This document shows, in pieces, positions 1 through 18,500 of a DNA stretch of 64,000 nucleotides. The position numbers were made by a program, and so were the translations under genes. The stretch is from Cloeon dipterum. Its lineage: Eukaryota; Arthropoda; Insecta; Ephemeroptera; Baetidae. The DNA lies in NCBI RefSeq assembly GCF_949628265.1, contig NC_088786.1:27611681-27675680 (forward strand), given 5' to 3'. Numbering within the stretch: the stretch's first letter is position 1; each line of letters starts with the position of its first letter. A model generated the notes under the pieces. That model was given only the letters and a program-made list of their open reading frames with translations, was not told the origin of the DNA and ran no database searches.

Positions 1-79
1 AACATGTGATGCATTAGTGAGTCTGTGGTAATTTTCCTGAAATATCTTATTTTTATGTAATTGCCTGTAAAATACTCAC

Positions 80-3000
80 TTTGTAGTCATCAGTCTTGTA
101 AAGGATGACTTTGCGGTTGGCATCACAGGCAACCAAATATTGTCCATCTGGGGAATAAGAGCAGTCTGTAACCGGGCCCAAGTGCTCCAGCGTCGTCTTC
201 TCGGCAAGAGTGGTGCCATTCAGTGTGTAAATGTGGACCTGCAGTCAATTTTAAATAAATGGTGGTGTTCAATGAAAACTTTAAAGCTATTAAATGCATT
301 ATTTGATATATGATAATAAATATATTATGATTTTAAATCAAGGTATTGAAAATCGTGAGATCAAAAAGAGGAACACTACTGAACACTACAATACATGCTC
401 TGCTTCAATTTGTTCAAACTCCTTGAGTCAATTTCCCTTTTTTCAAGAAAACCAAGCATTTGGCTCGCATTTTTGAGCGCATGCTTTGCGTGCATTTTGC
501 AATGTGCTAATCCGAGCGATGTTTGAGGGTCGAGTGCGAACTCTATATAATTAAAACGATATATTATAAAACTAACCAAATTATCAGCTGAACCACCAAC
601 GGCGACATCTCCATTGCTCTGGTTTATGGAGACAGAAGAGGGCTCGTAGCTGACCGGCACCGAAGACACCTTGCGGCCGCCATCGACAACGCACACCTCT
701 TTGATGCAGCCAACGACAGCCACGCTGCCCTTGACGTCCATTCCACGGGGCTGGCTGCCCAGCTTGACGTCAGCAGGCAGATACTGCTTCGAGTCCAGGC
801 TGATGGTTTTCAGGCTGTCGTCAATGCCACACGTGAGCAGAGTCGTGTCTGTTGCACGCATTCCATTAATTTGGTTGCCGTGGCCGGTTCCCACCACCCT
901 GTCATTCTCGCCTGTTGATCAAAACAAAACAAATTAATCATCGTCCCTGCACGAAGCGAAATTGTTTTAGACTGGAGCAAAAAGGTAATACCTGTAGCAG
1001 CGTCCCAGGTAGTGACAAATCCGTCATGAGAACCAGTGTAAATTGACTTTCGGTCAGTGCTTAGTTCAAGCACGGTGATTGGCTTGTTGTGACCTTTGAT
1101 GATCCGGAGGGGCTTGCTGGGATTGTTCACGTCGAGGTAGTTAATGAATCCGCTGAGGGACACAGACAGAAGATGTTGCCCTTGCCACAGACACGACACC
1201 TATAGGAGGAAAATATTCATTTCAAATAGTGTTGGTTATATTTATGATTGAGGCAAACAAAATATTTCTAGATGCATTAGATAAAGCAAGAAAAAACTGC
1301 CATCCCCTGGAGTCACTTTTTGGTTTTGTACACAGGAAGATGTAAACTAAAATTTTTGAATCCAATCCACACTATTCATCAGATTACCATACGATAAATG
1401 GTCTAGGTTGACCTTTTCAGGTAATGCCACAGCTTGTTGAGTAAATTTTGGGCATTCACTCTTATTACCAAACTAAACCATAAAAATTATAAATAATTAT
1501 ATAGTGGTTTATAATGGAAGTTATCGCTGTCATAACAATATTTTCTAATGACAGATTTTCTCGTCATTATGTAATTATTTACATATGTACGGTATTTACT
1601 AAGAAATAAAATCTATTTTATCAAATAAACTAGGATTAAGTCTTGTATTTTAATTTCGTGTTAAGATTTCAACCATCTTAAAGTAAGAATTTGTCTGACA
1701 ATGAAGGTATTGTTTTAAAAAAATATTGTATTATTTTTAAGAGTTAAGTTTAAGAGTTTCAGCATTAACCGAATTAAGTCTTCATCCTATCATATTGAAG
1801 ATTCTCTCTGGTATACATATCGCATGAATTAAAAACTTGCGTATTTAAAAAAAATAAACGATGACCGCATCCGTTGATTGTGGAAGCTCACACATGATTT
1901 CAAGCAAATTATAACGTTTAGAAAAATTCCCAGCAAGATTTGCAACGATACAGACGTTATTTCTTCAAGCTAAGTATTTTTTTAAAAATAAATCTCACCT
2001 GCTGGTCTTCAACAGTGTTGCCCATAACAAACGTAGTGACAGGCTTCCTGGTTTCCACGTCCCACAAACAACAGGTCTTGTCCCCTGAGGCGGTGAGCAG
2101 TTGCTTTCCGTCAGGGCTCCAGGCCACTCCGTAGACGCCACCCTTGTGGGCCGGGCTGCCCACCTCTCCGACCAGGTCAGAAGTGTTTCCATCGTAGATG
2201 AAAACCTTTCCATCGAATCCTGCGGAGGCGAAGTGACTTCCGCTCGGGGAGTAGCGGACGGCCTGCACGAAACGAGTGTGCTCCTGCTTGGTCATCTTGA
2301 ACTTGAATGGGGGACCTTCAAAAACACCGATGGTGTTGTCCTCGCTGCCGGTCACGATGCGAAACGGACGAGAAGATTTGAAGTCGCACGAGTTGATTGG
2401 CTTTGATTGGCCAGAGATCTCTCCAACGGAAGTTCCGGTTTCCGCCATGAAGACGTGTCCAAACCTAGAGCAATATATTACGTAAAAATCCGTACACAGT
2501 GCAAAACACAAGTCGAAATTTTCGCATAAGTAATGAGTTGCCAATATGGTGAGAAATAAGATAGAGAAAAATTTCCAAGGCAAAGAATGATTTTCATAGG
2601 CGAATTACAACGGATGGTCAAAAAACTTTGTTTGTGTAAAATCTCCCTTTCAAATGAATTAACAGTTTCTTAGTTTCTTAGATATGGTTTTCTAAGATTT
2701 ATTTTCTTTTCATATTTACAGGGCATTTAAATATTTCAAATTGATGAAGTCATATTTATGTTTTTTGGATGTTTATATTAAATTTTCTTCCATATCCAGC
2801 AGCTGCCCTCTTTGGTGCATAAATAAGAATAAATATAAAGCATAATATTGTTATTTTTGCTCCCCCTTGAATAAAATTATTATTTCCCTTGTCACATCAT
2901 TTATTTAAACCTTAATGAAAACATATATATATATATACACAGAAAAATTCAATTACCTTTCCCGTCCTTCTCCAACGACAACCATTCTTTGATTGTCTGG

Positions 3001-4179
3001 AGACCAGGCAATGTCCTTAATAGGGCCGCCAATCGGTTGGAATTCATTCTTCAGCAAATGCTCCTTGTTGACCGTGTCCCAGATTCTGATTTTGCCCGAT
3101 TGGTCTTAAAAGCACAACAGCTGTTATAGCTACAAATGCATGGAACGTTTTAATTCTATTTTTACCTCCAGACGCAATATAGAATCCACTTGGCGAATAC
3201 TTGGCAACATTGACTGCACAAGAGTGCTCAGTGTACACATCTGAGATGGCTGGGTTCTGCAAAAATCATTTACATCTTGCTACTCTGCACTAATATTGAA
3301 ATGCTTAAATCGCTCACATCAATGTTTCGAATGATAACGCTGTTGCCATTGGTGTACAGGAAGTTTTTCCCTTTAGGATCCCCACCGAGCACTATCGGTT
3401 GTCCTCGGTTGGTCTTAGGTAGGGTGGCATAGATGTATTCTGAAAATATTGAAAACTGCTTAATATTTCGCAATTTATTACTCTACTTCCTTGTTGGAAT
3501 CGCAAAGAGAAAAAAATGCTGCGATAATTATTTCAAAAAATTTAATGAAATATTGTGGGTTTCATGTGGTTACCCACATGGGCAGATCAAGATCAGCGTA
3601 CGTTATAACATACACACTGACATGACAAAAACATTGCCTTATAAGGTCAACGGCACAGATATTAGGTGGGAATGATTCACTTGAACGGAGCGTTTGAGTA
3701 TCGAGACATAAAATCATACACCGAAGAAACGTGCACGTCATAAAGATGATTCTGAGTGCTGTTGATGTAAAAAAAACAGATTATCATAACATATTACGAA
3801 TTCTCAACTCGAAATTTATCAGACCGTGCATCCTGTTACAGGTTCAAAATCTCTTAATCTCAAATAGCACTTCGGCAAGTTTAAACATTTTATGGAACTT
3901 TTAAAGCGGTTCCAAATTGGATTTGGGATAGCATTTTTTGCACAAACCAGCTCGTCCTATGGCAGGGTCAATGGTACAAAGAGGGTGTAATGAAATCCGA
4001 AAGATAAAAATAGAGCGTTCTCATAGCCTGTTCCCCGAAAACAAACAGTATCACACACAGTTTGCCGGATACCACTTTCCATTAATTTTACACAGAATAA
4101 AGGCTTAAAGTTTGGATTTAGTATAGGAAACAATAACAAAGCATTGATATGAATCATACTCACTGTTCGAGAAAGACAT
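80..4179 (-). CDS. flr: flare / WDR1 (actin-interacting protein 1), 3' end outside window
   Basis: WD40-repeat protein that works with cofilin to disassemble actin filaments in the cytoplasm (known for the AIP1/WDR1 family). Eight coding exons on the minus strand join in phase: 4179-4164, 3439-3318, 3256-3166, 3104-2957, 2464-1999, 1199-992, 911-577 and 238-80, giving 515 residues from the ATG at 4179. The first exon is only 16 nt (MSFSN plus one base) with a GTGAGT donor. Recognisable family stretches are [70 protein letters not shown] and NNPSKPL, spread over successive WD repeats. The last visible exon ends in a GTGAGT donor at 79, so the gene is cut by the window edge; relatives of about 600 residues imply roughly 90 more. 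It is divergent from the Abraxas-like gene, 227 bp away. The family assignment is very sure; exon joins are inferred from phase. Confidence 0.95.
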
Positions 4180-4406
4180 TTTCAACAGAAAATGCTAAAA
4201 AACACTATTGCACCTCCCTCAGGAAGTTGTCCTGTGTTTTCGGGATTTACACGCCCACGGTAGCAGACAGAGTCAGACGTAGGAGAAAGCTGTAGAGCTG
4301 TGGAGGGGATAATCGGAGGAGGAGAAATTCGGAATACTCCATTGGCTGTGGTTGGTGTTGTGATGAAAATAGCGCATTATTTAAAATTTATTGATAAAGA
4401 GGAAAC
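4180..4406. promoter_or_regulatory. shared divergent promoter region (flr / Abraxas-like)
   Basis: These 227 bp separate the two start codons of head-to-head genes and must hold both 5' leaders and core promoters. No TATA box is evident on either strand near the starts. An inverted CCAAT motif (ATTGG inside ccattggctgtgg) lies near 4340, and the 4255-4325 part is purine-rich. This fits a TATA-less housekeeping bidirectional promoter. Transcription start sites cannot be placed from the sequence. Confidence 0.55.
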
Positions 4407-6132
4407 ATGGCGGAGCTGCCGTCTGTGGAAATTAATCGCACGTGCCTTTCCTTACTTTTCCGCGACAATGCGGCGAGCCTTGGGGATCAGGTATTACATT
4501 TCGAACATTGAATTAAAGTTCCATCGATGAGCATCGCAACTTAAAAGTGTTATGCTTTCTGAATCTATAAATCGTGACTAATACAAAATCAAAAGGTCAC
4601 GTCGCTTGGAACGAGATTATGGAAAAGTCACTGTTTTCGCTGCAGAGTTACAGTTTTCGCCACCCCTACTTTAACATTTTACATGGGATTCTCATAAGAA
4701 CTGGCGAGATGTGTAAGCCGGCAGAAATTGTAACTTTACCATGGAAAAGTTAATGTTCTCGCCTTTCAATGATATTAGTATAGGGATAACAGATTTGATG
4801 CGTGTAAACGGTAAAGTCGGCGAGAACTGTAGCTTTTCCATAACTAGCATCTCTTCAACAACTCTTTGTTTATAAACCTTATTATGTAATGGTCTCTACT
4901 ACCTCATATCGTAAGGTGTATTTTTAGATAATCAATTAAAAACTGATTTTTAGGAAGGGTTCCTTATTGGAGAGATCGTTGAGCGAGTTAAAAAGATCAG
5001 CGATGCCGAGGAGAATGCTGGAAAAACAACTGTGATAAGTAAGCTGCCGATTGCTGTGAATTAGAACAGTGTTATTTTTTATCTTGTTTTCGAAAATTTC
5101 AGGAATTACGTCAACCTTTTCTCTCCCAAAACACTGCAAATTCTACAATGGAATCGGGAAAATCGACGTCGACGCTTTACAAGGCTTGTTGGGACCCTAT
5201 AATAATGTAATAATACCGCCTCCAATTCATTAACCATGTCTGATAAAATTGCCCTATATATCTTCAGAAAATTGTTGGCTACTTTGACTTCAAGAGAAAC
5301 ATGCCACCTGAAGTGGAGGATGAAGTTACATTCATCCAAATGAATGTCCTCAAACAGTTGACCCTGCTAGCTGATCATACACCTTTCATTTTCATGCGTT
5401 TACGGCATAGACATGAAAGTAATGGCACGATCCTAAATGCCTATACATACTATACTATGGATCAGCAAGGGTAGGCCACACATTTTGTCAAATGCATCAT
5501 TGATTCTAATTATTATCTGTTTAGGTCATTTATGCTTCTGTCCAGTAGCATTCCAAACCTTGGAGACACGTCCCATGATCGTTATGTTCAAAATACTGCT
5601 GTGCCCCTAGTCGACAAATGGATATCAAAGATGTTTGTTGCTAACCTCAAGTCTGTGAAAGTTGTTAAATTAACAAATTAAATGCTCTTTCAGGGGGAGA
5701 CCCAAAACAGATCCAGAGTCGTTGCCTGTCGTGAAGGCACACAACGCGTTGATGGAGCAGCTCAAGCTGGCTGCAGAGGAGGCTTTTACTTTGGAAATGG
5801 ATTATCAAGAGGTGGCCAAGTTGCTCAGCATAAAGGAAGAAAATTTGCGGGAAATCAAAATGACTCCAATTGGTGAGCTGAGATGCCTAGAAATGGCTGA
5901 AATTACATGCCAATTACAACAACGCCTCGTGATTTCAGCTAAGAATAACGCGGCTAATGAAGCTGTGCCATCCACAAGCAAAACCAGCACTGCAAGAGTT
6001 AATATTTGACTAAATGAAAATGTCGTAGCTGATTTTTTTGGTGTGTTGCAGTCCAGCTCGCAACCTCACCACTCAGAGTCACCTATGACTGGTGCAAGTC
6101 GGAGGAGATCAGTAATCGTGAGAAAAAGATGA
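4407..6132 (+). CDS. Abraxas-2 / KIAA0157-like BRISC complex scaffold (MPN-minus pseudo-deubiquitinase)
   Basis: Scaffold partner of the K63-specific deubiquitinase BRCC36 in the BRISC complex (family knowledge; an ant KIAA0157 is a structural model for the complex). Seven exons join in phase: 4407-4490, 4954-5038, 5103-5206, 5268-5470, 5525-5650, 5694-5997 and 6052-6132, giving 328 residues. The N-terminal MPN fold shows EGFLIGEI (29-36), the VGYFDFKRN strand-helix (about 94-102) and IPNLGDT (168-174), all matching Abraxas/Abro1. The JAMM metal ligands (HxH, S, D) are absent where BRCC36 has them, as expected for the pseudo-enzyme subunit. A coiled coil rich in Leu, Glu and Lys follows at about 211-270, the BRCC36-binding region. 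The tail (303-328) is Ser- and Arg-rich and lacks the terminal SPxF of vertebrate Abraxas-1, so Abro1/KIAA0157 is the better match. Least certain are the weak donor at 5651 (43-nt intron) and the last intron 5998-6051. Confidence 0.88.
4618..4842. repeat. putative small inverted-repeat element (MITE-like) in intron 1 of the Abraxas-like gene
   Basis: The block 4620-4840 starts with TGGAAAAGTCACTGTTTTCG and ends with the reverse complement of TGGAAAAGCTACAGTTCTCG, and is flanked by TA on both sides (4618-4619 and 4841-4842). Further copies of the same roughly 20-nt unit lie inside: 4742-4763 direct, 4720-4741 inverted (forming a near-palindrome centred on the CCATGG at 4739-4744), and 4642-4661 direct but partial. 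TA target duplications with imperfect inverted ends are typical of Tc1/mariner-type MITEs. No coding capacity is present. Confidence 0.5.
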
Positions 6133-6436
6133 GCCATGCGTTATGTCATCTATATGTTAAGGTCAGTTTTATCATCAAAGTTCCAACACCAATATATGTT
6201 AAAGATGTGGTTTAACCATGAATTCCTATTGAAAGTTCTCAGAAATAAATGTAAGTTTATATTATCCTATCTCAGTAGAACTCTGATGTTGATATGTAAA
6301 GAGGTAGAAAATCGAACAAAGCTTGACGAGTTGCATTCAACAATATTAAATGTTATGGAAATATCAGAATAAATTACTTTGCTATGAATGGACTGGTTTA
6401 ACTGCGCATAATTCAAACCAATTGAGCGTCTTTTTG

Positions 6437-6449
6437 AATAAATTTTATT
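6437..6449. terminator. overlapping convergent poly(A) signals
   Basis: The near-palindrome AATAAATTTTATT holds an AATAAA on the plus strand (6437-6442), about 305 nt after the Abraxas-like stop, and an AATAAA on the minus strand (6444-6449), about 195 nt after the masquerade stop. Each gene therefore has a plausible poly(A) hexamer, and the two 3' ends would overlap by a few tens of bases. The 6133-6644 stretch between the stop codons is otherwise 3' UTR with no further gene. Confidence 0.65.
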
Positions 6450-6644
6450 GATAAATGACATGATTATGGCCATGCAAAATGAAATTGTGACTGATACAAT
6501 AATTAACACTTTATAATGAAGGATGATGCGACTTTGGGTCGATGGCTGCGAGTAGCACTATAAATTAGCAAAATTAATAACCAAGGGCAGGTACACATAA
6601 CTATGATACTGTATCATCAAGCCCTCATGTAGTGAGCAAATTCC

Positions 6645-12833
<6,189 letters not shown>

Positions 12834-12913
12834 GTCGGCTGCCGGCAAGGTCTGCACTGAGAGGGTCTCGTGGCGACTCGCTCGTCCTCAGGAGGGGGCA
12901 GGAACCGTTGGCC

Positions 12914-12946
12914 AGTGACGTCACACCCGGGTAGGTACCTTTTATA
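12914..12946 (-). promoter_or_regulatory. masquerade core promoter: TATA box, initiator and CRE-like palindrome
   Basis: On the minus strand TATAAAA occupies 12946-12940. The A of a TCACT initiator-like motif sits 30 nt further on at 12916, which is the usual spacing. A perfect TGACGTCA palindrome (12916-12923) overlaps the initiator. The predicted leader is about 83 nt, unspliced, and the first ATG downstream is the masquerade start at 12833. A TATA-driven promoter suits a developmentally controlled secreted protein. Confidence 0.65.
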
Positions 12947-15058
12947 CCTGCCGAACGTCATCTCTGGCTTAATCGAGCACTGCCAGAGTTGCATAACACA
13001 TATAGGACCGACTTAAATGCCTTTGTGGCCCGCTTCCAGGGGTGGTCAGCACTGACCCGGGTCACGCACGAACGCGCTGACTCAAAGACCGCAATTCCCG
13101 GAATTTATCGCGTAGCTTTTTATACGACAGGCAATTACGGGGAAATTAAAATTCTTTATCCGCAGAAAACGTAAAATTTCAAGGGCGAATGAATTACATG
13201 AAAGGTGTGCTATAGAAATTTTTATTTTGCAATAGTGAAAATGAATTTATTGTCAAACGTAACAATTGGGATCCGCTTACTTTTAATTGCAATAGAATGA
13301 AATTCAAAAAATAGGTCTTGAAACGGCATTGTCTCAGTCTCTGAATGTATGACAGTGTAACAGGATTTTAGAGTCACTTGCACTTCCCTCTTTGGTCGCA
13401 CCTAAATTAGACAAACAACGTGAATTGTGAATGCATTATGAATCACAGCAGGACAGGAAAGTGAATCATATTGCGCAGCCATCTCCCTACTTACTCGCGA
13501 GGTTTACGAGGATGTGTGTCAAAAGGTTAATCGATCATTATTTGAATTTCTATTGCGTCGCATATTTGCAAATTTCTAACAACTTTCATTGTTTATTATA
13601 TATTTGGAAAATGTGTGTTTTTTAAAATTAAATTCAAGTTAAGTTCAATATAATAGTAGAATTATTTGCCTCAACGTGAGGTTACTTCAGTTCGGAACGA
13701 AATTCCTCGACTTAACGTATTCGACTGTCAACATACTTTTTGACACGTCGGAGCTAAAACGTCTTATAACACATGTAACCTGCCTGTGAGAGAGACGGCC
13801 GCAAAGCAGGTATTCATTTCAGTCGAACCGTCCGACCAACAGACCGACCGCCGAAACGAGTAAATTTTAGCAGAGCAAATTTTTTCGTCGCCGCTCTCCG
13901 CAGCCAAACATAGTGCTGAGGTTTGTTTGTCACCTGTTTGTATCTTCTGTCACGCAGGTGTGTGTGTGGTACAGAGTGAGAGAGATGACGAAGAGGAGAG
14001 GCGAAGAGATGTGACCAAGGCCAATGACCCCCTCGCAAAGGCAGAGCGCCGATGAATTAACGGTCCCGTTAATCCGCTCAAAGTCACTTTCCTTAGGAGA
14101 TGATATGAATTACCATTTCAAAAACTTCTCCTTTCTGGCGTTTACTTTTAATCCACACCCTTTTGAGCCGGCCGCGTGGCATTTGATTGCCCACTTGGCA
14201 CAGCCTCCGGCCTCTGCGCACTGGCTTGGCGTCCGTCATTACTCTCCCATCTGCGCTGAACCAGCTCGAATTGTTGTGCTCTGCTAAATGCTCTCAATCG
14301 TTCACTGCCATCCTAGGCAGTAAACCAATTACTTTTCTGAATTAGCTTGAAATAAAAATTATGTTTAATGATATCTTTGCCCGCGTGCACACGTGCGTAT
14401 TGCGAAGCAGGCGAGGACAATAGCACTGGCGCGAGCACAACAATGAGTTCTATTTTGGGAGAAATGAACCGTTACATTTGCACATTTTGCTCTTTTTCTC
14501 ATCTTCATCCTTGTGGAAATCCCCCTCCTCGTGCTCAATGAAGGCGAATCCTAATTTGCAATCAAGTCAGCAGTGCTTGCACTTATTTCCTGCGCACTCT
14601 TGAGGTTTTCGCGAGATAAATAATAAACTCGTCGCGAGTGAGCGCCGCCGCTCACACACCACACACGCATAAAAAGACATGCCCTCAACCTTCAACCTTG
14701 ACAAGGTGATTTGAGCCTCCTACGTGTACCAACATCAGATTAACGGCAGATGGGTTACCGTGTGCACTAGAAGCAAACAGGTGTCTGTTGCCACAATTTG
14801 TTTGGAGAGAGGCGTCGTTGTGTTTTTCTCTGATGATGTGTTCGTCTCCTTTGAAACAGGCAGCTCGGCAACTCGCTTAGCACCGACGACGACGTGGTTG
14901 CAGACTTTGCAGTATCATCGTTCCCATCTGCGAGTCGCAGATATTTTAGTAATTTCATTTTATTTCAATTTGTTCTTGATTTACATTTTGATCTGAAAGG
15001 GGCTCGACATCTTTTCTTGTTTAACAGAAAGTAAAATCAAATTAATTTTCAATAGAAC
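12947..15058. other. intergenic region between masquerade and the upstream protease
   Basis: No coding exon can be supported. The stretch mixes AT-rich sequence (13.2-13.7 kb) with more complex sequence (13.8-14.9 kb). It is the natural place for upstream control elements of masquerade, but I recognise no specific site beyond the core promoter. Confidence 0.5.
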
Positions 15059-15064
15059 TTTATT
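15059..15064 (-). terminator. candidate poly(A) signal of the clip-domain serine protease
   Basis: This is an AATAAA hexamer on the minus strand about 500 nt beyond the stop at 15564, giving a 3' UTR of ordinary length. Variant hexamers also occur in this AT-rich stretch, so the choice is tentative. Confidence 0.4.
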
Positions 15065-15563
15065 TGACAGGGCACTTACTCTCTTTTATAAGTTTGTTCA
15101 ATTCATATCGTAGTATTGCTCAACTAATTTTAGGATGTTGATACGTCTCATTTGCTAGAAATATAACAAAAATAGTGTTTGGAAGACTCAATGACGGATA
15201 AAATTTGAATGCGTCGCAACAAAAAAATCCAAATAATATTTCAACAACTCGTCTTTTTGCACACTCAACTTATAATAAAAACTGGAAACGCATACGAATA
15301 ATTTTTATCACAGTGACACTTAAAATGAGGCTTAAATATGTACATGAATAGCACTTTCATCAGCGACGAGCGTTCGCACTTTTAACATAAAAAGCGCCGC
15401 CCCGAAGTTGGTTCACTTTCAGCGTCTTGCTTGACTCCTCGGACTGGTTGAACACGGATTCTTCATTTACAAATAGATAACATTAATCTGGTTGATTGAT
15501 TCACAGTCGGGTTGATTTTAAGTTATGTATCTCTCACTCGAGGGCTTTAGTGTCTGGCGAAAA

Positions 15564-18500
15564 TCACGACTGAGTCACTTGCTCCATTATCCAGTCGACG
15601 AATTTCGATATCCGAGTGCACACGCCAGGCAGGTTGTTCTCCGCACACCCGATGCCCCAGCTGATGATGCCAGCTAGGAAGTAGTTGCCGTCTTTGCCCC
15701 GCACTTGAAGGGGGCCCCCGGAGTCACCCTAACAGAAAAAAATCAAAATTAGAAAATACAAAATGTATGATTTGTGGATTCACGCATTCATAGGCAAACT
15801 GCTTGGCACCAATGCTACGCGGAATGCATAACTTTCTTTTTGAATCTCTCACCTGACAAGAATCACGGCCACCGGTTTCATATCCAGCGCAGAGGAATAT
15901 CTCTGGAATGTGCTCGTGTCTGCCGGCTCGCAAGAACATAGACTTGCACTTCTCGTTGCTTACAATAGGCACTGACACCTGAAAAGTGGATTTTTTGGTA
16001 ATATCGTTTTTTAAAATAGAAATAGTCACGCAATCAAAATCACTAATTTGAAATCAATAATAAAATGAAACAAATATACGGCGCCACTCTGCTCCAGTGG
16101 ACTGAGGTGAGCGGCTATGTAAGATTAAAATGATTTCATTTAAAAATCGGAGTAGCTAAATTTCGTAATTTTTAATTGTTAAATTTCTTGTGTGTTAATA
16201 TTTTTCTGAATACAACGTGTTTTTTTTTGCTATAACTAACATTTTATTATTTTTGCCTGGACATGGAGCAAAAAAATCAAAATTAAAATCGAAACTTTAA
16301 ATTATTAATTGGCAATCACAAAATTAGCATTGGCTGTGTGCGACTCGACTATCTCTTGATTTTTTCACTTTTTCTAATTAACAATGTATATGATTCAGTT
16401 ATATTAGTTATTAATTTAAAAACTAAAACGGTCCCCCGTTTACATCTAGGTGGTTGTATTGAAAAAAATATATGTGCCTCTACTGTTGCAATCGACAAGC
16501 AAATATATTAAATTTTGTGTATTTAACTCTTCCGTGCATTGATTAGGTAAGAGTTTATCTACAAGAAAGGTTCGTAAAGAAGGCAACAGTTACCCTCAAC
16601 TATGCAACCATTTTATAGTTATTCAAAAGTTTTAAATGATTAAACGTTAAAAATTAAATTAAAAGAATAGTAACCTCTTGGAGAATTGAGGGCAAGGTGC
16701 CTCCCTCGCTAAGCCTGCCCCAGCCGGTGACGGTGGCTGTCTCGCCGACCAGGAGGTCGTCTGTCGCCGGCAGACAAATGGGCGCGATGTGCGGCGCGAA
16801 CTCGAGAGGCCGGTCGAGCTGCACCAGGGCCAGGTCGTACTCGTACGTGAAGAAGTTGTACCTGTGTGGCGGCGGGCAAGTTTGATTTATCGAAAACGGT
16901 TACAATTAAGGGGGAGACTCACTTCGGGTGGACAACTTTCCTAGTGACGCTGCGCTCCTCGTGGTTGAACGGCTCGTTGGATGAGGAAAAGTCGTACTCG
17001 CCGACTCTGATTCTTATCTGCGACGTCAGCAAGCTGCAATCAGTCAATTTGTCAGCCATTAATTTTTCGGCACGCAAAACAATCACTTTCTAGTTTATTG
17101 GGACATGAGAAGCTGCGTGGCATTGTTGCCGGCACCGATCTCGCCGGCCGATTAATTGCCCGCGCCGCCCATTGTTTCCTTTTAGCCGCCGATTTAATCT
17201 CATTTTTCACGTGAAGTGACCACCCAGCAGCACTTCTCCGAGGCTCCCAAGCGAAATGTGGGGTACTTACTCGTCCACACAGTGGCCCGCTGTCGCGATC
17301 CAGTTTTCGTTGATGATCGCTCCACCGCATCTGTGCGTGCTCGAAAAGCCAAAGAAAGACGTTCTTCGAACTGACACCTGAAAGCGGAATCCGGAATTGA
17401 AATAAAACTGGAAATTTGGAAGGGAACAATTCAAGTCACCTGCCACGGCCATCTACCGAAATCAGACGTCCTGCCACCGACAATCCGCATTTCAGGTCGC
17501 GGAGGAATCAAAGGAGGCTTTCCGCATTCTGCAATTGATTGAGTAAAATACAACTTTAGCCAAATTATCCCTATATTAAAAATATTTAATATTTTAATTT
17601 CTAATATATAAAATGTTTATTCTCTGGTAGTTGATTTCAAATCAATTCTCTAGATTTATTAGTCAAACTTAAGCTCCACCTAATAAATATTCTAACCTAT
17701 TCTAGCACGAACTGGAACATTCGTTGCATTTGCTCTTATGGTAGTTGAACCTTCGGTAGATGAAGCGGGCAAGTGAGGGGTTGAAGTTAGGTACGGCGAT
17801 TGAAAATGTGGTGGTGGTCTAGTTGGATTGGGGGAACTTGTAGCAGGCCTGGGCGTAGTAGTTGTAGTGGTGGTGGTCGTAGTGGTGGTGGTGGTGGTAG
17901 TGGTGCTTGTGGTTGTGGTCGGCGTGGGCCGTTTTGTGGTCAGTGCGGTCGTTGCGGTCGTTGTTGACGCAGGTCGAAAAGGTTTCTTTGTCAAACCGGA
18001 AATAGGTCTCTGACTAAATATTGAACCTGGAAAAAAGAAGAGATCACATATATGAATTAAAAATTTAAACTAATAAAATATATTAACTTTTTAATAGGTA
18101 TTTAAATGTGATTTGGCGAGTATTGCGAAAAATGAGTGTCGTGCAAGAAAAAATACACAAAGAAAAGCTTAAAAATGGTAAAATCTTAAAACTGTCATGA
18201 TGTAAGAGTTGTATGCCTAGTGAGTTTATTTTTTCTAAATAAGTATTTAATTCATCGGTTCAGACTACACAAACCATATTGTCACAGTCTAATATTTTTT
18301 AAAGACCGATGAAAAAACCTACCTTGGATCAGGTCCGGTGGTCGTGGTCTAAAAGGAGATGTCCAAGTGGACGGTTTTGGTCTGGTGACGAAGGCTGGCT
18401 CCGTCGGTGTTGGGTACTTGGAGATACCGAGCGTGCTAACTTTATCCTTTGAAGGAGTCGAGTACGAAGGATATTTGGTGGTCTGGGTGGTTGGGGCGGG

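Noticed and set aside
4785..4796. TAGGGATAACAG, resembling half of an I-SceI homing site
   Set aside because: Only 12 of 18 bases match, and there is no homing endonuclease or intron context; chance is enough.
17828..18013. Plus-strand frame with a long poly-Val run
   Set aside because: It is the reverse strand of the ACC/ACT codons that encode poly-Thr in the protease linker.
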